NCBI RefSeq assembly: GCF_018604545.1
Contig: NZ_CP075896.1
Span: forward strand, 1,612,001 to 1,676,000
From: Streptomyces koelreuteriae
Lineage (GTDB): Bacteria > Actinomycetota > Actinomycetes > Streptomycetales > Streptomycetaceae
Length of the DNA stretch: 64,000 bases
Direction of reading: 5' to 3'
Of this stretch, positions 24,910 to 34,217 are shown piece by piece (positions within the stretch are counted from its first letter, which is position 1; each line of letters begins with the position of its first letter). A program made the translations under genes and the position numbers. Under the pieces are notes generated by a model. The model had not been told where the DNA came from. It did not search any database and worked only from the letters and a program-made list of their open reading frames with translations.

Positions 24910-27900
24910 GTGTTCCCAGCCACTCGTCTCAGACTGCCCGGCGCCGCGCTCCTGCTGGCCCTCGGCCTCACGCTCACACAGGTGCCGCCTTCGGCCGCCG
25001 CACCGGACCAGCCCTCGAAAACCGCCGCCCCGCCCCAGGTGTGGCCACGGCCGCAGAGCATGCACACGGGGCCCGGCCGGCTCGCGGTCCCCGAACGGGT
25101 CGTGACGGTCGTCGGACGCGGGAGCGACCCGTCGGCCCGGCGGGTCGTCGAGAGCGTCCTGCGCGACGCCGGAGCCGAGCGGATCGTGACGGCCGACAAG
25201 CCGCCCGCGAAGGCCGGGTTCACCGTCTTCATCGGCGGCCCGAAGGAGAACACCGCGACGGCCGCGGCCCTGAAGCACCTCAAGGCCCCCTCCCCCGCCG
25301 GGCTGCCCTCCGGCGGCTACGTCCTCGCCTCCGGCCGCGAGGACGGCCGCACCCTCCTCGCCCTGTCCGGCACCGACCGCACCGGCACCTTCTACGCCGC
25401 CCAGACCCTGCGCCAACTGGTCACGAGAACCGTGCCGGTGGTGACCGTCCGGGACTGGCCCACGGCCGCGCTGCGCGGAGTGATCGAGGGCTTCTACGGC
25501 ACCCCCTGGTCGCACACCGAGCGGCTGAGCCAGCTCGACTTCTACGGCCGCACCAAGCAGAACGTCTACGTCTACTCCCCCAAGGACGACCCGTACCTGC
25601 GTGACCGGTGGCGCGACGAGTATCCGCCCGCCGAACTGCGGCAGTTGAAGGAACTCGTCGACCGGGCCGACGCCAACCATGTCCGCTTCACCTACGCCCT
25701 CTCCCCGGGGCTGTCCGTCTGCTACTCCTCGGCCGCCGACATCGCCGCCCTCACCCGCAAATTCGACTCGCTGTACGCCATCGGGGTGCGCTCCTTCGCG
25801 ATCCCGCTGGACGACATCAGCTACACGAAATGGAACTGCGAGGCCGACGAGAGAGAGTTCGGCACGGGCGGCGGCGCGGCGGGAGCGGCGCAGGCGCATC
25901 TCCTCAACGAGGTCTGGAAGGACTTCTCGGCCGGCCACTCCGGCCTGCACCCCCTGGAGATGGTCCCCACCGAGTACTCCGACCTCGCCGACTCCCCCTA
26001 CAAGAAGGCGCTGCGGGAGAAGCTGGACCCGTCGGTGGTCGTGGAGTGGACCGGCGTCGGCGTGATCGCCCCGACCATCACGGCCGAGCAGGTCGCGAAG
26101 GCCCGTGAGGTCTACGGCCATCCGATCCTGATCTGGGACAACTACCCGGTCAACGACTACGTCACCAGCCGCCTCCTGCTCGGCCCCTACACCGGCCGCG
26201 AGCCCGGCGTGGCGAAGGCGGCGACCGGGGTGACCGCCAATCCGATGGTCCAGGGCCAGGCGAGCCGGCTCGCCCTGTTCACCTCCGCTGCCTATCTGTG
26301 GAACCCGGACAGCTACGACCCACGGGCCGCGTTCCTCGCCTCCGTCCGCGATCTGGCCGGGCCGGATGCCGCCGAGTGGCTGCGGATCTTCGCCGAGAAC
26401 AACTACTCGTCCCAGTTGGACGCGACCGAGTCCCCGACGCTGAGCGCCCTCATCGCCGCGTTCCACAAGGCGTACGACGAGGACTCCGGGCTCGATCATG
26501 CCGCCGCCGCGCTCCGGTCGTACTTCGCCGATATGGCCGCCACACCCCGTGAACTCCGGGCCCGCCTGGACAACCCCGGGTTCCTCCGGGAGACGTCGGC
26601 CTGGCTGGACAAGCTCGGCCGCTACGGCGGCGCGGGGCGCACGGCCGTGGATCTGCTGCTGGCCGGCAAGCGCGGTGACTCCGACGCGGTCGCCACGTAC
26701 TGGAACCGGCTGAGGTCCCAGCGCAAGGAGCTGGACGCGATACCCCAGCAGGTCTCTCCGGGCGTGATGGACCGGTTCCTCTACACGGCGATGATCGAGA
26801 ACGCGCCCGACCCGGGGGTGGACGCGGCGTTCGCGCCGGGTTCCGTCAGTCTGAAGCCGGGCGGTTCCGCGAAGATCACGCTCTCCTTCTCCGACCGGGC
26901 CGCCACCGCCGCCCGGACGGTGACCTGGAAGCTGACCGCCCCCGACGGCGTCACCGTCTCCCCCGCCGAGGGCACCGCGACCGTCCCGGCCGGGGGCAGC
27001 GCGTCGGCGACGGTCACCGTCACGGCCGGGGAGAACGCGCGTGCCGGAGTGCGGTCCCTCGGGGTGGCCGGCGAGGGCGTCCTCGACCGTGCGCTCCCGG
27101 TCCAGATCACCGACGGCACGGGCTCGTCGAGGGCCCTGACGGCCAACTTCAGCGGGGCGTCGGTCAGTTCCGTCGACCTGTCCTCGAAGAAGACCACCGA
27201 CATCGCCGTGGGTGCCAACCCCGGTGAGGTGGTGACGAGTGCGGACGGGCGCACCGCCTACGCGGCCAACCAGGGCTCGAACACGGTCAGCGTGATCGAT
27301 GTGGCGCGGGGCGAGGTGACCGCCACGGTCTCCGTCGGCAAGATCCCCGCCGGGCTGGCGCTCACCCCGGACGGCCGCACGCTGTGGGTCGCCAACTACG
27401 GGGACGGCACGGTCCAGCCCGTCGACACGGCCTCCCTCACCCCGGGAGCACCCGTCCAGGTCGGCAACGGGCCGGAGAACATGGCGATCACGCCGGACGG
27501 CCGGACGCTCTACGTGCCCAACATCAAGGACAACACGGTCACGCCGGTAGACCTGACTACCCGGAAGGCCGCTGCCGCCGTTCCCGTGGGCCCGAGCCCC
27601 TTCAACATCGTGGCCGCGCCGGACGGGAAGACGGTGTACGTGTCCAACTCCGGTGGCTCGACGGTCACTCCGATCGACACGGCCACGAACGACACCGAGC
27701 CGACCCTCCTGGTCTCCGGCCAGGCCTACGGTCTCGCGCTCTCCCCGGACGGCCGGACCCTGTGGGTCAGCCCCAGCACCGGCGACACCGTCACGCCCGT
27801 CGACACGGTCACCGGCGCCCCGGGCAAGACGGTGACGGTCGGCAGGTCCGCCTTCGACGTCGCCCTGGACTGGGACGGCGGCACGGCGTACGTCACCACC

Positions 27901-28038
27901 GCCGACGCGGGCGCCCTGGTCCCCGTGGACACGGCGTCCGGTGCCGTCGGGGCGCCGCTGACGACCGGGGCGTATCCGCTGGCTGTCGCGCTGACGCCGG
28001 TGCCTGTACCTGTGCCCGTGCCCGTGCCCGTGAAGTGA
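24910..28038 (+). CDS. secreted GH84 beta-N-acetylglucosaminidase with C-terminal YVTN beta-propeller
   Basis: Secreted hexosaminidase/hyaluronidase-like enzyme, 1042 residues, GTG start after GGAAGGAG. After a Sec signal peptide (to about 32) comes a GH20b-like domain, then a GH84 catalytic barrel (LRGVIEGFYGTPWSHTERL) with the catalytic Asp pair 301-302 in AIPLDDISY. A helical region follows, then a beta-sandwich (about 640-740) and a series of YVTN-type repeats (about 745-1035; for example GRTLWVANYGDGTVQPVDT) forming a propeller. The C terminus is a short Pro-Val repeat. GH84 enzymes remove terminal GlcNAc from glycans by substrate-assisted catalysis. The propeller is unusual and may bind glycan or protein. 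Confidence 0.88.
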   Translation: MFPATRLRLPGAALLLALGLTLTQVPPSAAAPDQPSKTAAPPQVWPRPQSMHTGPGRLAVPERVVTVVGRGSDPSARRVVESVLRDAGAERIVTADKPPAKAGFTVFIGGPKENTATAAALKHLKAPSPAGLPSGGYVLASGREDGRTLLALSGTDRTGTFYAAQTLRQLVTRTVPVVTVRDWPTAALRGVIEGFYGTPWSHTERLSQLDFYGRTKQNVYVYSPKDDPYLRDRWRDEYPPAELRQLKELVDRADANHVRFTYALSPGLSVCYSSAADIAALTRKFDSLYAIGVRSFAIPLDDISYTKWNCEADEREFGTGGGAAGAAQAHLLNEVWKDFSAGHSGLHPLEMVPTEYSDLADSPYKKALREKLDPSVVVEWTGVGVIAPTITAEQVAKAREVYGHPILIWDNYPVNDYVTSRLLLGPYTGREPGVAKAATGVTANPMVQGQASRLALFTSAAYLWNPDSYDPRAAFLASVRDLAGPDAAEWLRIFAENNYSSQLDATESPTLSALIAAFHKAYDEDSGLDHAAAALRSYFADMAATPRELRARLDNPGFLRETSAWLDKLGRYGGAGRTAVDLLLAGKRGDSDAVATYWNRLRSQRKELDAIPQQVSPGVMDRFLYTAMIENAPDPGVDAAFAPGSVSLKPGGSAKITLSFSDRAATAARTVTWKLTAPDGVTVSPAEGTATVPAGGSASATVTVTAGENARAGVRSLGVAGEGVLDRALPVQITDGTGSSRALTANFSGASVSSVDLSSKKTTDIAVGANPGEVVTSADGRTAYAANQGSNTVSVIDVARGEVTATVSVGKIPAGLALTPDGRTLWVANYGDGTVQPVDTASLTPGAPVQVGNGPENMAITPDGRTLYVPNIKDNTVTPVDLTTRKAAAAVPVGPSPFNIVAAPDGKTVYVSNSGGSTVTPIDTATNDTEPTLLVSGQAYGLALSPDGRTLWVSPSTGDTVTPVDTVTGAPGKTVTVGRSAFDVALDWDGGTAYVTTADAGALVPVDTASGAVGAPLTTGAYPLAVALTPVPVPVPVPVPVK

Positions 28039-28044
28039 GATGCG

Positions 28045-28079
28045 GACGGCCGGGGTCCCTCATCGGGGCCCCGGCCGTC
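28045..28079. terminator. terminator between GH84 and SIS genes
   Basis: A 15-base inverted repeat with one mismatch (GACGGCCGGGG half) and a five-base loop, lying between the convergent stops of the GH84 gene (28038) and the SIS gene (28094). It is a probable two-way terminator. Confidence 0.75.
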
Positions 28080-28093
28080 TCGTACGGTCCGGT

Positions 28094-28858
28094 TCAGCTC
28101 GCGGTGCGGCGGATCCGGCCCGCGTACCTCTTCTCCAGCTCCAGGTTGCCCTCGAAACCGCCGGGCACATTGGCCGAGACGTAGACCGGGGGGCGTTCGC
28201 CGGCGGCGAGGAGGCGTCCGGCGGCCTCGGCGACGGTCATCTGGACCAGCATCACGCCGGTGAGCGTGGACAGGGCGCAGACCGAGCCGCCGCCGGGGAG
28301 TTCGAGCAGGGAGTCGCCGCGCGGGGCCGCGTTGTCGAGGACGACGTCGGCGATGTCGGCCAGCTTCCGCCCACTGGGGTGGGCGGCGGGGACGGCCCGG
28401 GTGTGGGTGAGGGAGGTGAGGGCCAGGACGCGGTGGCCGTGCTCCTTGGCGTGCAGGGCCATCTCCACGATGACGTTGTTGACGCCGGAGTTGGAGATGA
28501 CGACGAACAGGTCCTGGGGGTTCGGGGCGGCGAGGTCGTAGATCCGCTGCGCCACCCCGGCCTGCCGTTCGAGGAGCGGGTCGTCGAGGACGGACGGGTC
28601 CTCGCCGCCGTAGAGGACGAGGTCGGCGATGCTCAGCCGGTTGGTGGGGACCAGCCCGCCGGCGCGCCCGGCCAGTTCGAGGACGAGGGCCTGCGAGTGG
28701 CCCGTGCCGAAGGCATGGACGACGCCGTCGGCGCGCACGCACTCGGCGACCAGGTCGGCGGCGGCGGCCACATCGTCGCGGGCGGACTCGATGACCTTCT
28801 GGAGGACGGTGAGGCTCTCCCGCGCGAACCCCTGGGCGCTCACAGACTCGACGGACAC
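28094..28858 (-). CDS. SIS-domain sugar-phosphate protein (UPF0309; candidate GlcNAc-6-phosphate dehydratase)
   Basis: Cytoplasmic SIS (sugar isomerase) protein, 254 residues from GTG 28858, preferred over GTG 28867 because the GGGGAG site is then eight bases upstream. The SIS core shows VHAFGTGHSQALVLELAGRA and VVISNSGVNNVIVEMALHAK. From memory, a Streptomyces coelicolor member of this family was reported as a GlcNAc-6-phosphate dehydratase (NagS), which would fit the amino-sugar genes around it; that function is inferred here. It is divergent from the RpiR regulator, and operator-like repeats lie between them. Confidence 0.8.
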   Translation of the reverse strand: MSVESVSAQGFARESLTVLQKVIESARDDVAAAADLVAECVRADGVVHAFGTGHSQALVLELAGRAGGLVPTNRLSIADLVLYGGEDPSVLDDPLLERQAGVAQRIYDLAAPNPQDLFVVISNSGVNNVIVEMALHAKEHGHRVLALTSLTHTRAVPAAHPSGRKLADIADVVLDNAAPRGDSLLELPGGGSVCALSTLTGVMLVQMTVAEAAGRLLAAGERPPVYVSANVPGGFEGNLELEKRYAGRIRRTAS

Positions 28859-28875
28859 GCGACACACTCCCCACT

Positions 28876-28907
28876 GATGGATTGAACCACCCTATATTTT
28901 ATCCATC
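28876..28907. promoter_or_regulatory. candidate RpiR operator (inverted repeat)
   Basis: Perfect seven-base inverted repeat GATGGAT (28876-28882) and ATCCATC (28901-28907) with 18 bases between, in the SIS/RpiR divergent promoter. The left half continues as GATGGATTGAACCACC, a sequence that recurs with variations at other promoters of this locus. A second related element, CATCGATGAATCCACCA, covers 28904-28920. Confidence 0.5.
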
Positions 28908-28979
28908 GATGAATCCACCAACCATATCGGGTCCTGGTATTCAAGTCACGCGGGGAAGGGTGGCTGGTACCTTCTCCCC

Positions 28980-29864
28980 ATGCCTCCCACGGACGTCACC
29001 ACACTGATCCGCACCGAGCTGCCCCGGCTGGCGGGCTCCCTGCGGAAGGTCGGCGAGCTGATCCTGGAGGATCCGGCCGCCGTCACCCACTGTTCGGCCG
29101 CCGAGCTGGGCCGCCGCACCGGCACCTCGCAGGCGACGGTGACCCGTTTCTGCCGGGCCATCGGGCTGGACTCGTACCAGCACCTGCTGATCGAACTGGC
29201 CCAGGAGCGCGGCCGGGGCGAGGTCTCCGACTGGGGGACCGCCGAGATCGGTCCGGACATCTCGCCGGACGACAGCCTGGAGCGGGTCGTGCAGGTCGTC
29301 GGCAGTGCGGATCTGCGGGCGGTGCAGCAGACGATCGACCGGATCGATCTCGACGCGGTCGAGCGTGCGGCGCAGGCCACCGCCCGGGCCCGCCGTATCG
29401 ACGTCTACGGCGTCGGCGGCAGCGGGGCCGTGGCGCAGGAGACCGAGACCCGGCTGTTCCGGATCGGCTGCGCGGTGCGCGGCTGGACCGAGGTGCACGC
29501 CGCGACGACCTCCGCCGCCCTGCTCACACCCGCGGACGTGGCGATCGGCATCTCCCACTCCGGGGTGACGCGCGAGACCATCGAGCCGTTCGAACTGGCC
29601 AAGGAGCGCGGGGCCACCACCATCGCGATCACGGCCGACACCCGTTCACCGCTGGCCCGGGCCGCCGACGTCCGGCTCGTCTCCTCGTCCTCGGAGACCA
29701 GTTTCCGCACCGGCAGCATCGGCGCCCGGCACAGCGTGCTGGTGCTCATCGACTGCCTGTACGTCCGGGTCGCCCAGCTCTCCTACCAGCGCGCGAGCGC
29801 CTCACTGGCACTGACCGACCACATCGCCGGGCAACACGCGGTGAAGTCCCGTCGGACCAGGTGA
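28980..29864 (+). CDS. RpiR/MurR-family transcriptional regulator
   Basis: RpiR-type regulator, 294 residues: an N-terminal HTH_6 domain (AAELGRRTGTSQATVTRFCR, about 41-60) and a C-terminal SIS domain (VYGVGGSGAVAQETETRLFR; GISHSGVTRETIEPFELA) that binds a phosphosugar effector. The family commonly controls amino-sugar and N-acetylmuramate catabolism. ATG 28980 has no strong ribosome site. It sits between the SIS enzyme and the alpha-mannosidase, and is the natural candidate to control the whole 24.9-44.5 kb glycan locus. Confidence 0.88.
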   Translation: MPPTDVTTLIRTELPRLAGSLRKVGELILEDPAAVTHCSAAELGRRTGTSQATVTRFCRAIGLDSYQHLLIELAQERGRGEVSDWGTAEIGPDISPDDSLERVVQVVGSADLRAVQQTIDRIDLDAVERAAQATARARRIDVYGVGGSGAVAQETETRLFRIGCAVRGWTEVHAATTSAALLTPADVAIGISHSGVTRETIEPFELAKERGATTIAITADTRSPLARAADVRLVSSSSETSFRTGSIGARHSVLVLIDCLYVRVAQLSYQRASASLALTDHIAGQHAVKSRRTR

Positions 29865-29911
29865 GCCTGGCCGAGGAGGCGCGAGGGCGGCGGGTGAGCC
29901 TGGCCGAGGGT

Positions 29912-29927
29912 GCATGGATGAACCACC
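29912..29927. promoter_or_regulatory. candidate RpiR operator upstream of the alpha-mannosidase
   Basis: GCATGGATGAACCACC closely matches the GATGGATTGAACCACC element of the SIS/RpiR promoter, one base shorter. It lies 79 bp upstream of the alpha-mannosidase start. A further related stretch, GATGGTTGTTTGAATCATTCC, occupies 29941-29961. Confidence 0.45.
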
Positions 29928-30005
29928 AAGTTGACGTGAAGATGGTTGTTTGAATCATTCCTGCCGTGCAGGATGGGGCTCCCCCAGCGCACGCGTAGGA
30001 GCCCC

Positions 30006-33000
30006 ATGCGCCTCACCTCTGTCGAGTCGACCGAGCTCTTCACCGGGACCACCGAACAGCCCCGCCAAGTGGTGGCCGTCGAGCTGAGCCATGCCCCGGG
30101 CCGGACCGTCCGGCTCACGGTCGAGGGCCCGGGCGGCCTCACCGGCAGCACGGACACCACCGTCGGCGAGGACGGCACCGTACGGGCCGAGATATCCGTG
30201 ACCGGCGAGGACCTGGTCCCCGGCGACCGCCGCGAGATCACCGTCACCGCCGCGGACGGGGACGAAGTCACCACCCACACCGGCGAGTTCACGGCGGCCG
30301 AGCCCGGCTGGACCATGTTCATGGTCAGCCACTTCCACTACGACCCCGTCTGGTGGAACACCCAGGGCGCCTACACCGAGACCTGGGACGTCGCCGACGA
30401 CCCGGCGACCAGCGGGCTGCCCGCCCGTACCTTCGACTCGCGCGGCCAGTCCGGCATGAGCCTGGTGAGGGCCCACTGCGACCTGGCCCGCCGCGACCCG
30501 GCGTACACCTTCGTGCTCGCCGAGGTCGACTACCTCAAGCCCTACTGGGACTCCTTCCCGGAGGAGCGCGCCTTCCTGCGGCAGCTGATCCGCACCGGCC
30601 GCGTCGAGATCATGGGCGGCACCTACAACGAGCCCAACACCAACCTCACCGGCGCCGAGGCGACCGTGCGCAACGCCCTGTACGGCGACGGCTTCCAGCG
30701 CGGGATCATCGGGGCCTCGCCCGAGACGGCCTGGCAGCTGGACGCCTTCGGGCACGACCCGCAATTCCCGGGGCTGATGGCGGACGCGGGGGTCACGTCC
30801 AGTTCGTGGGCGCGCGGGCCGTTCCACCAGTGGGGGCCGACGCTGTCGGTGTTCGGCGAGGAGCCGAGGGACCCGGGCCGGATGCAGTTCCCGGCCGAGT
30901 TCGACTGGATCGCCCCGTCGGGGCGCGGCCTGCTGACCGCGTACATGGTCAACCACTACGGCGCCGGCTGGGCGATCGACAACGCCCCCACCCTGCCGGA
31001 GGCGAACGCCGCCGCGTACAAGCTGTTCCAGCGGCTCAAGCAGGTCGCCCTCACCCGCAATGTGCTGCTCCCGGTGGGCGGGGACTACGCGCCGCCGTGC
31101 CGCTGGGTGATGGACATCCACCGCGACTGGAACGCCCGGTACGTGTGGCCGCGCTTCATCAGCGCGATCCCCCGGGACTTCTTCGCCGCCGTCCGCGCGG
31201 AGCTGGAGGCGGAGGGCCGCAAGGCCTCCCCGCAGACCCGCGACATGAACCCGATCTACACCGGCAAGGACGTCTCCTACATCGACACCAAGCAGGCCCA
31301 GCGCCACGGCGAATCGCTCCTCGCCGACGCCGAGGCCTGGGCGACGCTCGCCTCGCTCGTCACCGGGCACCCCTATCCGGACGCGGCCCTGGACAAGGCC
31401 TGGCGGCAGCTCGTCTACGGCGCCCACCACGACGCCATCACCGGCTCGGAGTCGGACCAGGTGTACATCGACCTGATGACCGGCTGGCGGGAGCTGCACG
31501 ACCTGGCGGTGAGCGTGCACGCCGACGCCACCCAGGCCCTGGCCGACCAGGTGGCTCCCGGCGACGGCCCCGACCTGGTCGTCTTCAACTCCGCGACCTG
31601 GACGCGCCGGGACGTGCTGACGGTCGACGACCCGGGCCTCGTGCCCCAAGGGCTCCCCGCGGTCCGCGAGGACGGCCGCCTGCATGTCGTCGTCCCGGAG
31701 GTGCCCGGCATGGGCCTCAAGGCGCTCCCGCTCACCGAGGGATCGGTCCCGGGCTGGGAGCCCGCCGAAGGCCTCACCATCCGCAACGAGTTCTACGAGG
31801 TGACGGTCGATCCGGCACGCGGCGGTGGCGTCAGCAGTCTGCGCGCCCTGGCCGAGGGCGGCCGGGAGCTGCTGCGGCCCGGGGACATCGGCAACGAGAT
31901 CGTCGTCCAGGAGGAGTACCCGAGGCACCCGCGCTTCGGCGAGGGCCCCTGGCACCTCACCCCGACCGGCACGACCGCCGCCCGCGGCCGGGACGTGAGA
32001 GCCGAGGTGCGCGCCGAGCACTCCGCCGCCGGTTCCCGGCTCACCGTCACCGCCGATCTCGGCCTCTTCCGCTGCACCCAGCGCCTGACGCTGTGGCAGG
32101 GCGTCGACCGGCTCGACGTCACCACGACCCTCGACGGCTACGACGGCGCCGACCGGCTGATCCGGGTGCGCTGGCCGTCGGACGTACGGGGCGGGCTGCC
32201 GGTGCACGAGGTGGCGGACGCGGTGATCGGGCGCGGGTTCGGGTTCGTGGAGGTGGACAGCGAGCGGTTCCCCTGGACGCTGGACAACCCGGCGAACACC
32301 TGGTTCGGTCTCGGCTCCACCGCCCGGGTCGCGGTGCACGACGACTCCGGCACGCTCCTCGGGCACCGCTCGATCGGTGTCGCCGAACTCGTCTACGCCG
32401 ACTGGGACACGGCGGGCGACCTCGGGGCCCCGCTCGCGGCGGCCCTGGTCCGGGCCGGGGTCACGGCGACCTCGACCATCGCGGGCGGGCCCCGCTACGG
32501 CGACCTGGAGGTCGACTCCAACCTCCCCGACATCCGGATCGCCGTCGGCGGCCCCGACCGCAGCACCGTGGTCGCCGAGGCGCTCGGCTGGGACCCGGCG
32601 GCCGGGCGGGAACTCCGGCGCCAGCTCGCCGAGCGGGGCGTGGCCGCCGTCTGGGTCGCACCGCGCGCCTCTCTGCGCGAGGAGTGGATCCCCGGCGCCG
32701 ACCTGCGCGACCTGGAACGCCTGCCGCTGCTGGTGGTGGCGGGCGCCCGCCCGGAGGACGACGCCAAGGCGGTCGACGCGATCGTCGCCGACCTGGACGA
32801 CTTCACGGTGACGGCCACGGCAGCGGGCGGCGGCGAGGCACTCCCGCCCGGCGACGCCTGGGACGGACGCGGCTTCGCCGTCCTCAACCGTGGCACGCCC
32901 GGCTGCGTGGTGACCTCCTCCGGCGACCTCTACATGTCCCTGATGCGCTCCTGCACCGGCTGGCCGTCCGGCATCTGGATCGACCCGCCCCGCCGCACCG

Positions 33001-34217
33001 CCCCGGACGGCTCCGGCTTCCAGCTCCAGCGCTGGTCGCACACCTTCGAGTACGCCGTGGTCGCGGGCCCGGGCGACTGGCGCGCACTGCGCCTGCCCCA
33101 GGCCGGGCACGCCTTCAACCGCCCCCTGACGGCCCGGCTCCGTCGCTCCTCGGGCGCTCTCCCGAGGGAAGTCACGTTGCTGGGCCTGGAATCCGACGGC
33201 GAGGTACTGCTCGACGCGCTGAAACCGGCCGGCTCCCCGCTGGCCCGGGGCGGCGCGGCTCCCGTGGACCCGGGGCAGGGCGTCGTGGTCCGCGTGCACG
33301 AGGCCGACGGACGCCCGAAGCGGACACGAGTGGTTGGCCCGCTGCCCTGGTCGGCGGGCGCCCGCGCCGACGTCCTGGAGACACCCGGGGAGCCACTCGC
33401 CCCGGACGGGGACGGCGCCTTGGGGGTGGAGCTGTCCGGCTTCGAGGTCGCCACGATCCTGGCCACCCCGGCCCACGCGCCGGACCTCGCGCCCGGGCCG
33501 GGCATCGACGCCCACGAGCCCGCCCAGCCGATCGCCACCCGCTACTGGCTCCACAACTCCGGCCCCGCCCCACGCGGCAACATGCCCCTCGCGGTCTACC
33601 TCTCCCCCACCACCCTCACCGCCGACGGCCCCGTCACCGCGACGGTCCGGGTCTCCTCGGAACTCACCGACACCCCCGTGTCAGGCACGGTGACCTTCGA
33701 GCCCCCACCCGGCTGGACCACCGACCCCGCCGAACTCCCGTACTCCCTCGCCCCCGGCGGCTTCACCCTCACGGACATCACGGTGACCCCGCCCCCGGAC
33801 CCCACCCCCGGCCGCCACCGACTCGCCGCCCGGCTGTCGTACGGCGGCCAGACGTACGAGGACGCGGTGTCCCTGGACGTACCGGACGGCCACACCGGCC
33901 CGACCCTGCTGGCGGACCTGGGAGTCGAGCAGGTGACCGTCCGCCGGGGAGAACGGACTCGGGTCCCCCTCACCCTCCGAAACCCCACCCACACCCCCGT
34001 CAACGGCACGATCTGGGCCGTCTCCTCCTGGGGCACCTGGCCGGGAGTCACCCCGGGCTGCCAGGGCTTCACGTTGCCGGGCGGGGAGCAGACCGAGTCC
34101 ATGATCGAGGTGGACGGCTCAGCGATCCCACCGGGTTCGTACTGGCTACTGGCGAAGCTGGCCTGGCACGGCTGCGTGGCGTACACGAAGGCCGTGGAGC
34201 TGGTGGTGACGCCATGA
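30006..34217 (+). CDS. alpha-mannosidase, GH38
   Basis: Very large glycoside hydrolase family 38 alpha-mannosidase, 1403 residues, no signal peptide. A short N-terminal beta domain precedes the catalytic barrel with the zinc-binding HFHYDPVWWNTQ (about 110), the nucleophile Asp246 in AWQLDAFGHDP and the GAHHDAITGSES helix. Central and C-terminal beta domains of the GH38 type follow, and two NEW3/CARDB-like sandwich domains (about 1180-1400) end the protein. ATG 30006 has an AGGAG site. GH38 enzymes cleave alpha-linked mannose from N-glycans and mannans. Its 3' end overlaps the next gene by four bases. Confidence 0.92.
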   Translation: MRLTSVESTELFTGTTEQPRQVVAVELSHAPGRTVRLTVEGPGGLTGSTDTTVGEDGTVRAEISVTGEDLVPGDRREITVTAADGDEVTTHTGEFTAAEPGWTMFMVSHFHYDPVWWNTQGAYTETWDVADDPATSGLPARTFDSRGQSGMSLVRAHCDLARRDPAYTFVLAEVDYLKPYWDSFPEERAFLRQLIRTGRVEIMGGTYNEPNTNLTGAEATVRNALYGDGFQRGIIGASPETAWQLDAFGHDPQFPGLMADAGVTSSSWARGPFHQWGPTLSVFGEEPRDPGRMQFPAEFDWIAPSGRGLLTAYMVNHYGAGWAIDNAPTLPEANAAAYKLFQRLKQVALTRNVLLPVGGDYAPPCRWVMDIHRDWNARYVWPRFISAIPRDFFAAVRAELEAEGRKASPQTRDMNPIYTGKDVSYIDTKQAQRHGESLLADAEAWATLASLVTGHPYPDAALDKAWRQLVYGAHHDAITGSESDQVYIDLMTGWRELHDLAVSVHADATQALADQVAPGDGPDLVVFNSATWTRRDVLTVDDPGLVPQGLPAVREDGRLHVVVPEVPGMGLKALPLTEGSVPGWEPAEGLTIRNEFYEVTVDPARGGGVSSLRALAEGGRELLRPGDIGNEIVVQEEYPRHPRFGEGPWHLTPTGTTAARGRDVRAEVRAEHSAAGSRLTVTADLGLFRCTQRLTLWQGVDRLDVTTTLDGYDGADRLIRVRWPSDVRGGLPVHEVADAVIGRGFGFVEVDSERFPWTLDNPANTWFGLGSTARVAVHDDSGTLLGHRSIGVAELVYADWDTAGDLGAPLAAALVRAGVTATSTIAGGPRYGDLEVDSNLPDIRIAVGGPDRSTVVAEALGWDPAAGRELRRQLAERGVAAVWVAPRASLREEWIPGADLRDLERLPLLVVAGARPEDDAKAVDAIVADLDDFTVTATAAGGGEALPPGDAWDGRGFAVLNRGTPGCVVTSSGDLYMSLMRSCTGWPSGIWIDPPRRTAPDGSGFQLQRWSHTFEYAVVAGPGDWRALRLPQAGHAFNRPLTARLRRSSGALPREVTLLGLESDGEVLLDALKPAGSPLARGGAAPVDPGQGVVVRVHEADGRPKRTRVVGPLPWSAGARADVLETPGEPLAPDGDGALGVELSGFEVATILATPAHAPDLAPGPGIDAHEPAQPIATRYWLHNSGPAPRGNMPLAVYLSPTTLTADGPVTATVRVSSELTDTPVSGTVTFEPPPGWTTDPAELPYSLAPGGFTLTDITVTPPPDPTPGRHRLAARLSYGGQTYEDAVSLDVPDGHTGPTLLADLGVEQVTVRRGERTRVPLTLRNPTHTPVNGTIWAVSSWGTWPGVTPGCQGFTLPGGEQTESMIEVDGSAIPPGSYWLLAKLAWHGCVAYTKAVELVVTP

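Noticed and set aside
29955..33554. 1199-codon open frame antisense to the GH38 gene
   Set aside because: Composition artefact; the sense strand carries all GH38 catalytic motifs.
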